Below are positions 1 through 7,960 of a stretch of 64,000 nt of DNA, piece by piece (the stretch's first letter is position 1; each line of letters starts with the position of its first letter). The translations under genes were made by a program, and so were the position numbers. A model generated the notes under the pieces. The model made no database searches. It was not told where the DNA came from and saw nothing but the letters and a program-made list of their open reading frames with translations. Source of the DNA: Bradyrhizobium diazoefficiens (GTDB taxonomy: Bacteria; Pseudomonadota; Alphaproteobacteria; Rhizobiales; Xanthobacteraceae); NCBI RefSeq assembly GCF_016599855.1, contig NZ_CP067041.1, forward strand, positions 2,976,001 to 3,040,000, written 5' to 3'.

Positions 1-1
1 G

Positions 2-1348
2 CACGTCGAGAATGTGGTGGAACTCGCCTGTCGCGCGGCACTTGCCTATCGTGGCGTCGCACACGTCACGGTTCCCGTCGATATGCAGTCTCAGCCCGTG
101 AGCGCAGGAAAGCGATCGGAACGCAATGTCCCGCATCATGTTTCTGAACTGATGGCCCGCTCGGCGCAAGCACCGAGCGATGAACAGATCGGCCGGGCTG
201 CTGCAATCCTCAATGCCGGCAAGAAGACGGCGATTCTCGCGGGCCGCGGCGCACTCGATGCGCGCGACCAGGTGCTCGCAGTCGCCGAGCGTCTCGGTGC
301 GCCGGTGATCAAGCCGCTGCTGGGCAAGGGCGTCATTCCTGATGATAGCGCGTTTTCAGCGGGCGGCATCGGTCTGCTCGGCACCAAGCCGGCTCAGGAG
401 ACACTGGAGAGTTGCGACACACTGCTGATCGCCGGCAGCACGTTTCCCTACATTGAGTTCTATCCCAAACCGGGCCAGGCGCAGGCCGTGCAAATCGAGA
501 TCGATCCAATGCGGATCGGCTTGCGATATCCCGTTGCGGCTGGTCTGGTCGGTGATACCGGCAAGGCGCTCCAGGCGTTGCTACCCCGATTGGATTACCG
601 GGACGATCGATCCTTCCTGGAGACCGCACAATCCGGCATGAAGGAATGGAACCAGTTGATGACGGAGCGGGGCACGCGGAACGACAAGCCCATGAAGCCC
701 GACGTCGTCGCTTACGAGCTCAACAAGCTCTTGTCCGACGATGCGATCGTTTCAACCGATTCCGGAACGATCACCACCTGGATCGCCCGTCACCTCGTGA
801 TGCGCGGAAACATGATGTTCTCATGCTCGGGCAATCTGGCGACCATGGCCTGCGGCTTACCCTATGCAATCGCCGCCGCGGTCGCCCACCCGGGCAGGCA
901 GGTTGTGGCCTTTGTCGGTGATGGCGGCCTCACCATGTTGATGGGTGAGCTGGCGACTTGCATCAAATACGATCTGGACGTGAAGGTCGTGGTGATCAAG
1001 AACAACGCGCTCGGCCAGATCAAATGGGAGCAGATGGTCTTCCTGGGCAACCCGGAATATGTCTGCGACCTCCAGCCGATCGACTTTGCCGCCGTGGCGC
1101 GCGGCTTTGGCGTCAGTGCCTTCAGTGTCGACGATCCCTCACGCTGCGGCGAGGTGCTGCGCGAGGCGCTGAACACGCGCGGCCCGGTCCTGATCGAGGC
1201 GGTCGTTGATCCGCACGAGCCGCCGATGCCGCCTAAGGCAACAATGAAGCAGGTCAAGAACTTCGCCGAGTCGCTCGCCCGCGGCACGCCGGCAGGCGGG
1301 AAAATCGCCTGGACGGTGGCCTCGGACATCGTTCGCGAAATTACCTGA
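2..1348 (+). CDS. TPP-dependent pyruvate oxidase-like enzyme, 5' partial
   Basis: The reading frame is open to the left edge, so the N-terminal part (most of the pyrimidine-binding domain) is outside the window; 448 residues are visible. The middle is a TPP-enzyme central domain (AILAGRGAL, then GSTFPYIEF). The C-terminal domain has the TPP/Mg motif GDGGLTMLMGELA followed about 25 residues later by NNALGQIKWEQ. The family covers pyruvate oxidase/PoxB, acetolactate synthase and related decarboxylases; the long form without a membrane tail seen here is usually annotated only as a thiamine-pyrophosphate-requiring protein. The substrate is not readable from sequence. The next gene, a FAD/Fe-S dehydrogenase on the same strand, suggests 2-oxo/2-hydroxy acid metabolism; that is inference. 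Confidence 0.85.
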   Translation, partial: HVENVVELACRAALAYRGVAHVTVPVDMQSQPVSAGKRSERNVPHHVSELMARSAQAPSDEQIGRAAAILNAGKKTAILAGRGALDARDQVLAVAERLGAPVIKPLLGKGVIPDDSAFSAGGIGLLGTKPAQETLESCDTLLIAGSTFPYIEFYPKPGQAQAVQIEIDPMRIGLRYPVAAGLVGDTGKALQALLPRLDYRDDRSFLETAQSGMKEWNQLMTERGTRNDKPMKPDVVAYELNKLLSDDAIVSTDSGTITTWIARHLVMRGNMMFSCSGNLATMACGLPYAIAAAVAHPGRQVVAFVGDGGLTMLMGELATCIKYDLDVKVVVIKNNALGQIKWEQMVFLGNPEYVCDLQPIDFAAVARGFGVSAFSVDDPSRCGEVLREALNTRGPVLIEAVVDPHEPPMPPKATMKQVKNFAESLARGTPAGGKIAWTVASDIVREIT

Positions 1349-1491
1349 GGGCGCGCAGCGCCTCGCGCATTGTGGCGGAGGCGCCGCTCGCGATGAAGCG
1401 ATAGCGCGCCAGAGTGAAGCGCCGCCTTGCTTGGGCGGAAGCGGACTGCGCGGCTCGCGTCCGGACGTCGTCCTGCGGCAGAGGACATCTG

Positions 1492-4485
1492 ATGAGTCAT
1501 ATTCTTGAAGTCGATCATGGCAAGGCGCGCGGTTCGCAGCGCCGTATCGAGCGTGCGCCCGACGGCAGGATCATCAGCGCGGAAAGTGCTCCTGCTGCTC
1601 CCGGACAGTTCGAAGATCTCGGTCGCGAGCTTGCCGGCGCGGTGGATGGTGAAGTGCGGTTTAGCAGGGGTGACCGGGCTCTCTATGCGACTGACGCATC
1701 GAATTATCGGCAGGTGCCGATCGGTGTGGTGATCCCGCGTTCGGCCGCAGCGATTGCCAGAGCCGTCGAGCTCTGTCGCAAGTTCGAGGCTCCCATCGTC
1801 ATGCGCGGCGGCGGGACGAGTCTTGCCGGCCAGGGCTGCAACTTCGCCGTCCTGATCGATTGCTCGAAATACCTCAACCGCGTGATCGCCATCGATACAG
1901 TTTCGCGGATCGCGGAAGTCGAGCCCGGCTGCATCCTGGACAATCTGCGCGCGACGGCTGAACGCAATCACCTTACCTTCGGGCCGGATCCTGCCACGCA
2001 TGACCACAATACCCTCGGCGGCATGATCGGCAACAATTCCTGCGGCGTTCACTCGGTGATGGCGGGCCGCACGTCGGACAACGTCGATTCGATGGACATT
2101 CTCACCTATGACGGCGTTCGCCTCGAGGTCGGCCGCACCGGAGAAAACGAATTCCGGCAGCATCTCGCAGCCGGCGGGCGCCGGGCCGAGATCTTCCGGC
2201 AACTCGACGACTTTCGCAGCCGCTATCGTGACCTCATCCTGGCAAAATATCCGAAAATTCCGCGCCGGGTCTCCGGCTATGAGAATCTGGATGAACTCAT
2301 GCCGGAGCGCGGGTTCAATGTTGCGCGGGCGCTCGTCGGAACCGAAGGCACATGCGCGGTCGTTCTCCGTGCCAGGCTAAATCTGGTGCCAAGCCCAAGA
2401 CGCCGCGTGCTCGTCATCATCGGGTTCGACGATGTCTATAGCGCCGCCGATGCCGTGCCCGATGTGCTGGCCTACGAGCCGATCGGGCTCGAAGGCTTTG
2501 ACAGCCTGCTCGTGGAATTCGTCCAGCGCAAGCACCTTCACCCCGAAGACGTCAAGGTGCTGCCGGCCGGAGGCGGATGGCTGATTGCGGAATTCGGCGC
2601 CGATACCAGTGACGATGCGACGGCCAAGGGCAATCCGCTGGCCAGGGAATTCAGGCGGCGCGGGCGCGACGCGAAGCTGGTCGTCGATCCCGAGCAGCAA
2701 GCGAAGATCTGGGAGGTCCGCGAGGCGGCACTGGCGGCAACCGCGCATGTGCCCGACTTTCCGGAAACCCATCCCGGATGGGAGGACAGCGCCGTCAGCC
2801 GGGAAAATCTCGGCCGCTACCTGCGCGAGCTCAAGGCGCTCTATCACAAGCATGGCTACGAAGCCTCCGTCTACGGCCACTTCGGCGACGGGCTCGTGCA
2901 TTGCCGCGTGCCGTTTGATCTGCGCACCGAGTCTGGTCTCGCCAATTGGCAGCGCTTCCTCGACGAAGCCGCCGATCTCGTCGTGCGCTATGGCGGCTCG
3001 CTTTCGGGCGAGCACGGCGACGGCCAGGCACGCGCGAGCCTGCTGGAGAAGATGTATGGGCCCGAGCTGATGCGGGCCTTCCGTGAGTTCAAGGCGATCT
3101 GGGATCCGGCCGGCAAGATGAATCCGGGAAAGGTGATCGATCCGTTCCCGCCAACGTCGAACTTGCGGATCGGCCCCGATTATCAGCCGCCGGAGCTGCG
3201 GACGTATTTTTCCTACAAGGAGGACTCCAACAGTTTTGGCAAGGCGACGCGCCGCTGCGTGGGTGTTGGCGCCTGCCGCCGCCGCGACAGCAACAAGGGG
3301 GTCATGTGCCCGAGTTACATGGCGACCAATGAGGAGAAGCACTCGACGCGCGGCCGCGCACGCCTGCTGTTCGAGATGCTGCATGGCGGACCGATCGACG
3401 ACCTCTGGCGAAGTGCGGAGGTGGAGGAGGCGCTCGATCTCTGCCTCGGTTGCAAGGGCTGCAAGAGTGACTGCCCCGTGCAAGTGGACATGGCGACCTA
3501 CAAGGCGGAATTTCGGGCGCATCACTATAAAGGCCGCCTGCGCCCGCGTGCCGCCTATTCCATGGGGCTGATCCATGAATGGTCGCGCCTTGCCAGCTCC
3601 GCACCATGGCTCGCCAACGCCGTCTTCCAATGGCCGGGACTCTCCGCGGCCGCCAAATGGGCGGGAGGAATTGCGCCGCAGCGCAGGATCCCAAGCTATG
3701 CGCGCCAGTCGTTCGTCCAGTGGTTTCACGCGCGTGGCGCGCGCAGGAGCGGTAATCCCGTCATGCTGTGGCCGGACACGTTCAACAATTTTTTCAGACC
3801 TCAGACAGCAATCGCGGCCACCGAGGTCCTCGAGTCGCTCGGCTACTCCGTGACAATTCCCGACCGCATCCTTTGCTGCGGTCGGCCACTTTACGACTGG
3901 GGCATGCTCGACCGCGCGAAAAAGCTTTGGGAGCGCACATTCATTGCGCTCGCTCCCGCGATGAAGGCAGGCATGCCGATCGTCGGTCTTGAGCCGGCTT
4001 GCGTCAGCGCCTTCCGAGACGAGCTTCCAGGCCTCTTCCCCGGTCACGAGCATGCCGAACGCCTTTCGCACCAGACCCTGTTCTTCACCGAGTTTCTCGC
4101 TCGGCATGTTCCAGATCGAGAGTTCGGCCGTGCCTCGGGCGAGGCCTTGGTGCAGTTTCACTGCCATCATCATGCGGTTCTCGAGCCGGAGGCGGAGCAG
4201 CACGTTCTTGATCAACTCAAGCTCAACTACGAGATCATGAAATCCGGCTGTTGCGGGATGGCCGGGGCGTTCGGGTTCGAGCGCGACAAATATGACGTGT
4301 CCATCACGGCGGCCGAACGCGCCATGTTGCCCCTGATCCGGGAGGCCGCCTCCAATGCGATTATTCTGGCCGATGGATTCAGCTGCCGCGAGCAGATCGA
4401 GCAGTGCACCGGCCGGAGGACCCGGCACATCGCCGAGTTGCTTTCCGATGTGGTCGCGCCAAAGGAACGACATGCGAGTTCGTAA
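1492..4485 (+). CDS. FAD-linked oxidase / Fe-S D-2-hydroxyacid dehydrogenase (YdiJ-like)
   Basis: A 997-residue protein close in length to E. coli YdiJ (about 1018). The order is a PCMH-type FAD-binding domain (about residues 60-260, with the motif RGGGTSLAGQGCN), a FAD-oxidase C-terminal domain (HFGDGLVHCR, SGEHGDGQAR), a ferredoxin-like region with CLGCKGCKSDCP, then two CCG domains (CCGRPLYDW and CCGMAGAFGF) as in GlpC/LutA proteins. Family knowledge points to oxidation of D-2-hydroxy acids (D-lactate or D-2-hydroxyglutarate) with electrons passed through Fe-S centres. The ATG at 1492 is preferred over a GTG at 1414 because GAGGA lies about 8 bases upstream and homology-like sequence starts after it. 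It lies about 140 bp after the TPP enzyme and may be co-transcribed. Confidence 0.88.
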   Translation: MSHILEVDHGKARGSQRRIERAPDGRIISAESAPAAPGQFEDLGRELAGAVDGEVRFSRGDRALYATDASNYRQVPIGVVIPRSAAAIARAVELCRKFEAPIVMRGGGTSLAGQGCNFAVLIDCSKYLNRVIAIDTVSRIAEVEPGCILDNLRATAERNHLTFGPDPATHDHNTLGGMIGNNSCGVHSVMAGRTSDNVDSMDILTYDGVRLEVGRTGENEFRQHLAAGGRRAEIFRQLDDFRSRYRDLILAKYPKIPRRVSGYENLDELMPERGFNVARALVGTEGTCAVVLRARLNLVPSPRRRVLVIIGFDDVYSAADAVPDVLAYEPIGLEGFDSLLVEFVQRKHLHPEDVKVLPAGGGWLIAEFGADTSDDATAKGNPLAREFRRRGRDAKLVVDPEQQAKIWEVREAALAATAHVPDFPETHPGWEDSAVSRENLGRYLRELKALYHKHGYEASVYGHFGDGLVHCRVPFDLRTESGLANWQRFLDEAADLVVRYGGSLSGEHGDGQARASLLEKMYGPELMRAFREFKAIWDPAGKMNPGKVIDPFPPTSNLRIGPDYQPPELRTYFSYKEDSNSFGKATRRCVGVGACRRRDSNKGVMCPSYMATNEEKHSTRGRARLLFEMLHGGPIDDLWRSAEVEEALDLCLGCKGCKSDCPVQVDMATYKAEFRAHHYKGRLRPRAAYSMGLIHEWSRLASSAPWLANAVFQWPGLSAAAKWAGGIAPQRRIPSYARQSFVQWFHARGARRSGNPVMLWPDTFNNFFRPQTAIAATEVLESLGYSVTIPDRILCCGRPLYDWGMLDRAKKLWERTFIALAPAMKAGMPIVGLEPACVSAFRDELPGLFPGHEHAERLSHQTLFFTEFLARHVPDREFGRASGEALVQFHCHHHAVLEPEAEQHVLDQLKLNYEIMKSGCCGMAGAFGFERDKYDVSITAAERAMLPLIREAASNAIILADGFSCREQIEQCTGRRTRHIAELLSDVVAPKERHASS

Positions 4486-4654
4486 ATCCGACAAGACCCG
4501 CAAGGGACGACCCGCAGTATCGAGACAAGCGGAATCTGCGCGACATTCAAATGAGAGCTCGACGGAGCAGCCATCGTCAGGCGAAACCCCGCCCAGTCAC
4601 GAAGTGCATGAAGGCAAGCTGATCGATAAGCCGGCCAAGGAGAACGGCAGGTAA
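4472..4654 (+). CDS. small basic hydrophilic protein, unknown
   Basis: A 60-residue ORF whose start overlaps the last 14 bases of the dehydrogenase gene, with AAGGAA 5 bases upstream of its ATG, a spacing typical of translational coupling. It is rich in Arg/Lys in the first third and Ser/Glu/Pro afterwards, with no membrane segment, cysteine or recognisable motif, and looks disordered. No function can be assigned. The coupling to the upstream stop and the Shine-Dalgarno-like site are the only support. Confidence 0.4.
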   Translation: MRVRKSDKTRKGRPAVSRQAESARHSNESSTEQPSSGETPPSHEVHEGKLIDKPAKENGR

Positions 4655-4656
4655 TT

Positions 4657-4962
4657 TTACCCGAAAGTCGGGAGCAGAGCCGGCTTGCCGGGCATCGCGA
4701 ACCGGTCAGGGCGCTCCAGTGGACGACAGTAGCGTACTGAAAGCGAATTTGTCTTCAAGTCTAGGTTGATGGCATCGGCAGTGTAGCGAAGCCCGTCCGC
4801 AGCATGGCGCAAGACAGCTCGAGCTCGCAGATTGTTCGGCGCAATGCTCTGCGCGCGCCGTCTTGTCCCGAGCACAAGAGCTAAACTGCTCGAGAGTGCC
4901 GCCATCGAATGCTCCCGGGTGCTGACGGGAGCGGCGCCCCGCTCCCGTCGATCTGCGCTCAT
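4657..4962 (-). CDS. hypothetical ORF coupled to hsp20
   Basis: A 101-residue ORF that starts in an ATGA overlap with the stop of the hsp20 gene, so it could be translated by coupling. Residues are Arg-rich with no motif, signal peptide or strong hydrophobic segment. The composition resembles out-of-frame reading of GC-rich DNA, so it may not be a gene. It is listed because of the precise overlap and because nothing else occupies these 300 bases. Confidence 0.25.
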   Translation of the reverse strand: MSADRRERGAAPVSTREHSMAALSSSLALVLGTRRRAQSIAPNNLRARAVLRHAADGLRYTADAINLDLKTNSLSVRYCRPLERPDRFAMPGKPALLPTFG

Positions 4963-5456
4963 TTCGAGTTGATCGCGATACGCTTCACCTTGGATTCAGC
5001 TTGCGGCAGCTTTGGCATGGTGACCGTCAGTACGCCGTTCTTGAACGCGGCAGAGATCTTGTCCTGATCCACGTCTTCGATCGGGATGCGCCGTTCAAAC
5101 CTGCCATAGTAGCGCTCGCTGAACTTGCGATCCTTGTCTTCCGTCTCGGTCTTCTTCTCTCCCTTGATCGAGAGAGCGCCGTTGGCGAGTTCGACCTGGA
5201 CGTCTTTCTCCTCAAGTCCCGGCAATTCCGCCGTGACCTTTACGTCCTTGTCGGTCTCATTAACCTCGATACTCGGCCACCTCGCCGACTGCTCGAAGAG
5301 GCTACCGCTGGCGGGGGCGAGATCGAAACCTCGGAAAGCGTCATCGAACAGGCGATTCATCTCCCGATGGAGTGTCAGGAACGGATTGTAATCTTCGCTG
5401 CGGCTCGTGCTCAGATCACGATCACGGCCCCAGGGGATAAGATTGGTCCTAGCCAT
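4959..5456 (-). CDS. small heat-shock protein, Hsp20/alpha-crystallin family
   Basis: A 165-residue ATP-independent holdase chaperone. After a short N-terminal arm (about residues 1-55) comes the alpha-crystallin domain (about 58-150) with the typical run VTAELPGLEEKDVQVEL and the conserved ENGVLTV-like stretch FKNGVLTVTMPK. The C-terminal tail carries the IXI-type motif IAI that docks between dimers. The ATG at 5456 is chosen over an in-frame TTG at 5576 because AAGGAG stands 7-8 bases upstream. Bradyrhizobium is known for several hsp20 genes controlled by RNA thermometers (ROSE elements); the leader here has a duplicated Shine-Dalgarno hairpin, described separately. Confidence 0.93.
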   Translation of the reverse strand: MARTNLIPWGRDRDLSTSRSEDYNPFLTLHREMNRLFDDAFRGFDLAPASGSLFEQSARWPSIEVNETDKDVKVTAELPGLEEKDVQVELANGALSIKGEKKTETEDKDRKFSERYYGRFERRIPIEDVDQDKISAAFKNGVLTVTMPKLPQAESKVKRIAINSK

Positions 5457-5462
5457 TGTTGT

Positions 5463-5494
5463 CTCCTTTTTAAGAGGGCTCCTTTTCAAGAGGG
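5463..5494 (-). promoter_or_regulatory. tandem 16-bp Shine-Dalgarno hairpin in hsp20 leader
   Basis: Read on the minus strand, CCCTCTTGAAAAGGAG (5494-5479) is followed directly by CCCTCTTAAAAAGGAG (5478-5463), matching at 15 of 16 bases. The second unit contains the hsp20 ribosome-binding site. Within each unit CUCUU can pair with AAGGAG around a 3-4 base loop (one G-U pair), so each unit is a small hairpin that hides an AGGAG. This is the logic of an RNA thermometer, although it does not match the classical ROSE layout as far as I can judge. The thermosensor role is inference. Confidence 0.5.
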
Positions 5495-5548
5495 CGTCCG
5501 CGGCCGCTGGCACCCGGTCCTTCACGATTGCTCGTGCGTACAGCCATG

Positions 5549-5576
5549 GAATTAGAAACAGCACGCGTTGATTCAA
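5549..5576 (-). promoter_or_regulatory. candidate promoter for hsp20
   Basis: On the minus strand TTGAAT (5576-5571) is separated by 16 bases from TAATTC (5554-5549). The preceding CC makes the upstream box CTTGAA, which also resembles an RpoH -35 element. Transcription from here would give a leader of about 85 bases containing the tandem hairpin. The call is from pattern only. Confidence 0.35.
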
Positions 5577-5793
5577 GGGCTACTCCAATGGGTACGAACG
5601 GCAATACCCGCCCAGCTCCGCTCGACGCATGTGCGCCGGAGCACGACGAACGGTTCTGGACGAACTGTGTGTTGGGAGAACATAGTGACGACCATCCGCA
5701 GTTGGCGGGATGGAACTCCCGAACGGCAATAGCGGTTCTCGCATCCGAGCAGGCGAGAAATCGGTCGGCCTTCGGGCCGCAACTTTCAGGGCC
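5577..5793. other. gene-free stretch upstream of hsp20
   Basis: This lies between the candidate hsp20 promoter and the end of the winged-helix gene. Short ORFs exist on both strands, but none has a ribosome-binding site or recognisable composition. No repeat or terminator was seen. Confidence 0.4.
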
Positions 5794-6198
5794 TCAAGAA
5801 GCGTTCGCCCTCGTGCGTTCGCGGGAAATGCGTCGGCGCTGTCGGCGTTCGATCCGACCGGGGCGCGCCAGCAACGTAACCGCTGGCGCGGCCGCGGGTC
5901 CGGAGCACTCGGGTTGAGCGTTTTGGGTCGCCGACTCCGAATGCTCGGGACGCGCTTCCATGAATTCCAATACGGCGCGGCCCTTTTCGGTTATGCGCCA
6001 ACCGCCGTTCATGCGTACGATCAGGCCCTGCGAGAAAATGTCGAGTTCGGGCACACGCGAAGCCAGCCGTCGGGTGCGCTCGGCCCAGTCTCGCCCGCTG
6101 GTCGCCAGAATCGCCATGTCGCGCTTGAGATCCGCCATCACGGCGACCCCACCCGGATAGCTCACCAGGATCTTGAGCACGGTGACCTGGAAGTTCAC
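5794..6198 (-). CDS. conserved winged-helix-like protein, unknown
   Basis: A 134-residue protein starting at GTG 6198, preceded by GAGGAGGA at good spacing. The first 85 residues look like a winged helix: VTVLKILVSYPGG, then an RRLASRVPELDIF segment, then a wing-like strand ending GWRITEKGRAVLEFME. This resembles the C-terminal half of replication/restriction-associated and PadR-like wHTH folds. The tail after residue 90 is Arg/Ala-rich and probably disordered. It follows the 66-residue gene by 16 bases and is probably co-transcribed. A DNA-binding role is inferred from the fold impression only. Confidence 0.65.
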   Translation of the reverse strand: MNFQVTVLKILVSYPGGVAVMADLKRDMAILATSGRDWAERTRRLASRVPELDIFSQGLIVRMNGGWRITEKGRAVLEFMEARPEHSESATQNAQPECSGPAAAPAVTLLARPGRIERRQRRRISRERTRANAS

Positions 6199-6214
6199 CC
6201 GGTCCTCCTCGCGA

Positions 6215-6415
6215 TCACCGCCACATCGTCGGCGCCTCCGAGAGCGCTTCGCGGCCGACCTCCCGGAGGCTGTCAAGAGACGTTTCGCCTCTGGTAGCGG
6301 CTTCCAGGATTTTCGAGGCCACGTGGGTACGAGCACTGGTCTCGTGACGGGACACAGTTTCGCAGACCTCGTCGAGCACCGCGCGCAAAAGCGCGGTGGT
6401 AGCGGTATCGAACAT
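6215..6415 (-). CDS. small conserved hypothetical protein
   Basis: A 66-residue protein beginning MFDTATTALLRAVLDEVC and ending APTMWR, predicted to be mostly helical. I recognise this type of short protein from Bradyrhizobium genomes, where it is annotated as hypothetical. The ATG at 6415 has a GGGGG stretch about 6 bases upstream; an in-frame ATG nine codons earlier lacks one. It immediately precedes the winged-helix gene. No enzymatic motif is visible. Confidence 0.65.
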   Translation of the reverse strand: MFDTATTALLRAVLDEVCETVSRHETSARTHVASKILEAATRGETSLDSLREVGREALSEAPTMWR

Positions 6416-6631
6416 GGGAGACCCCCAAGCGGAAAAACACATTCTAGAGCAGGTTCTTCGCCCTGAGATTTAACTGTGTTAATCGGTCGAGGAATCTTGG
6501 CGGCGGCTCTGGCCTCGGCCGCCCATGATGCGGGTTCGAGTTTTGCTACTGTTCACCAGGCTTCCTTGACTTGCGCGCCAAGTTTGATCGCAGCGGTGTT
6601 CAGCTTCAGGCTACTGCCTCCAGAGTCGAAT

Positions 6632-7957
6632 TCACGCCGGCGCCTGCCTTTGGCGGGTGAGATTTGCGCGACGCAACAATTGGATGACCTCACCGTCGGA
6701 GGTCTGTCTGAAATCCCGATAGTGCATGCCGACTGCAAAGAACGGATCGGGAGTGATCAGGCAAATGATCTCGTCGGCATCCGCACTCAGGCTGGCAATT
6801 GAGTCACCGGGCGCGACCGGAATTGCAAGCACCAAACGAGCGGCTTTCGCGCTCGAAACGGCCTTGAGCACGGCCTTCATGGTGCCGCCGGTCGCAATGC
6901 CGTCGTCGACCACGATGACGGTGCGGCCGGTTACCTCGAGGGGGGCTTCGCCGCCGCGGTAGATGCGACGGCGACGCTCGATCTCGGCGAGTTGCCGCGA
7001 CGTCTCGCCTTCCAGATAGCCGCTTGGCGGCTGAACCGCGCGAACGATTTCTTCGTTCATGACGACCTGCGGATGCGCGCCGTCCACGACGGCACCGAGT
7101 CCGAGCTCCTCGTGTCCGGGCGCCCCGATCTTGCGAACAAGGACTACATCAAGGGGTGCGTTCAGCGCCTGTGCGACTTCGAACGCGACGGGCACGCCGC
7201 CACGTGGCAGCGCGAGCACGATCGGGTTCAGGTCCTTGAACTTCGACAGAGCTGGGACGAGCCTGCGTCCGGCTTCATGTCGGTCGGCGAAAACCGTGGA
7301 GCCGGGGTCCCGTAGCGGCGAGGAGAGGAATCGTTGAAACCATCGCTTCGCGTGTTGCACGACCTGCTCAAGCGTACCGGGTTCTTCGAAGAGGTGCGTC
7401 GCTCCGGGAACGATAACGAATTCCTTCTCGCAAGCCAGCTGCGCAAGCGCCGAGCGGTTGAGCGGGATGACCGCGAGATCGGCTCCGCCGACGATCAAGA
7501 GCGTCGGGGCGTTGACGGCGCGCAGTGCGTCTGCGGCAAGCTCTGGTCGGCCGCCTCGCGACACCACGGCGGCGACATCCTGCCGCTTGGCCGCAGAAAC
7601 CAGTGCAACTGCGGCACCGGTGCTCGCGCCGAAGTAACCGATCGGAAGCGTATCGAGCTCTCGCCTGTCGCGGGTCCAGTCGGCTGCTTCGGAGAGCCGT
7701 GACGCCAAAAGCGGAATGTCGAAGACATTGCGGCGGTCGCGTTCCTCTTTCGGGCTCAGAAGATCGAGCAATAACGTCGCAAAACCAGCCTCGCGCAGGC
7801 CGGCGGCCACCTCGTTGTTGCGCGGGCTCAGGCGGCCGCTACCGCTTCCATGGGCGAAGATCACGATCCCGGCAGCGCCTTCCGGGATGCCCAGAATCCC
7901 TGCTAGGCCGTGTGGTCCGATGGAGACTTCGCTGAGCTGCTCTGGTGCGCTTCTCAT
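6632..7957 (-). CDS. alpha/beta-hydrolase fused to phosphoribosyltransferase
   Basis: A 441-residue two-domain protein. Residues about 1-215 are a dienelactone-hydrolase-like alpha/beta hydrolase: oxyanion region HGSGSG, nucleophile elbow GYFGASTGAA (Ser), acidic residue region GGADLAV and the catalytic His in GATHLFEEPG. Residues about 225-441 are a type I phosphoribosyltransferase: LPRGGVPVAFEVA near its start and the PRPP loop VIVVDDGIATGGTM. The two families often occur as neighbouring genes and sometimes as fusions beside erythromycin-esterase homologues. It starts 4 bases after the erythromycin-esterase-like gene stops, so the two form one operon. The substrates are unknown; nucleobase salvage or stress metabolism is a guess. 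Confidence 0.88.
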   Translation of the reverse strand: MRSAPEQLSEVSIGPHGLAGILGIPEGAAGIVIFAHGSGSGRLSPRNNEVAAGLREAGFATLLLDLLSPKEERDRRNVFDIPLLASRLSEAADWTRDRRELDTLPIGYFGASTGAAVALVSAAKRQDVAAVVSRGGRPELAADALRAVNAPTLLIVGGADLAVIPLNRSALAQLACEKEFVIVPGATHLFEEPGTLEQVVQHAKRWFQRFLSSPLRDPGSTVFADRHEAGRRLVPALSKFKDLNPIVLALPRGGVPVAFEVAQALNAPLDVVLVRKIGAPGHEELGLGAVVDGAHPQVVMNEEIVRAVQPPSGYLEGETSRQLAEIERRRRIYRGGEAPLEVTGRTVIVVDDGIATGGTMKAVLKAVSSAKAARLVLAIPVAPGDSIASLSADADEIICLITPDPFFAVGMHYRDFRQTSDGEVIQLLRRANLTRQRQAPA

Positions 7958-7960
7958 CGA

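Noticed and set aside
862..4503. Long antisense ORFs (hundreds of residues) opposite the TPP-enzyme and dehydrogenase genes, and similar long ORFs opposite most large genes
   Set aside because: They lie fully antisense to well-supported genes, are Arg/His/Asp-rich with no motifs, and are a normal by-product of high-GC codon use.
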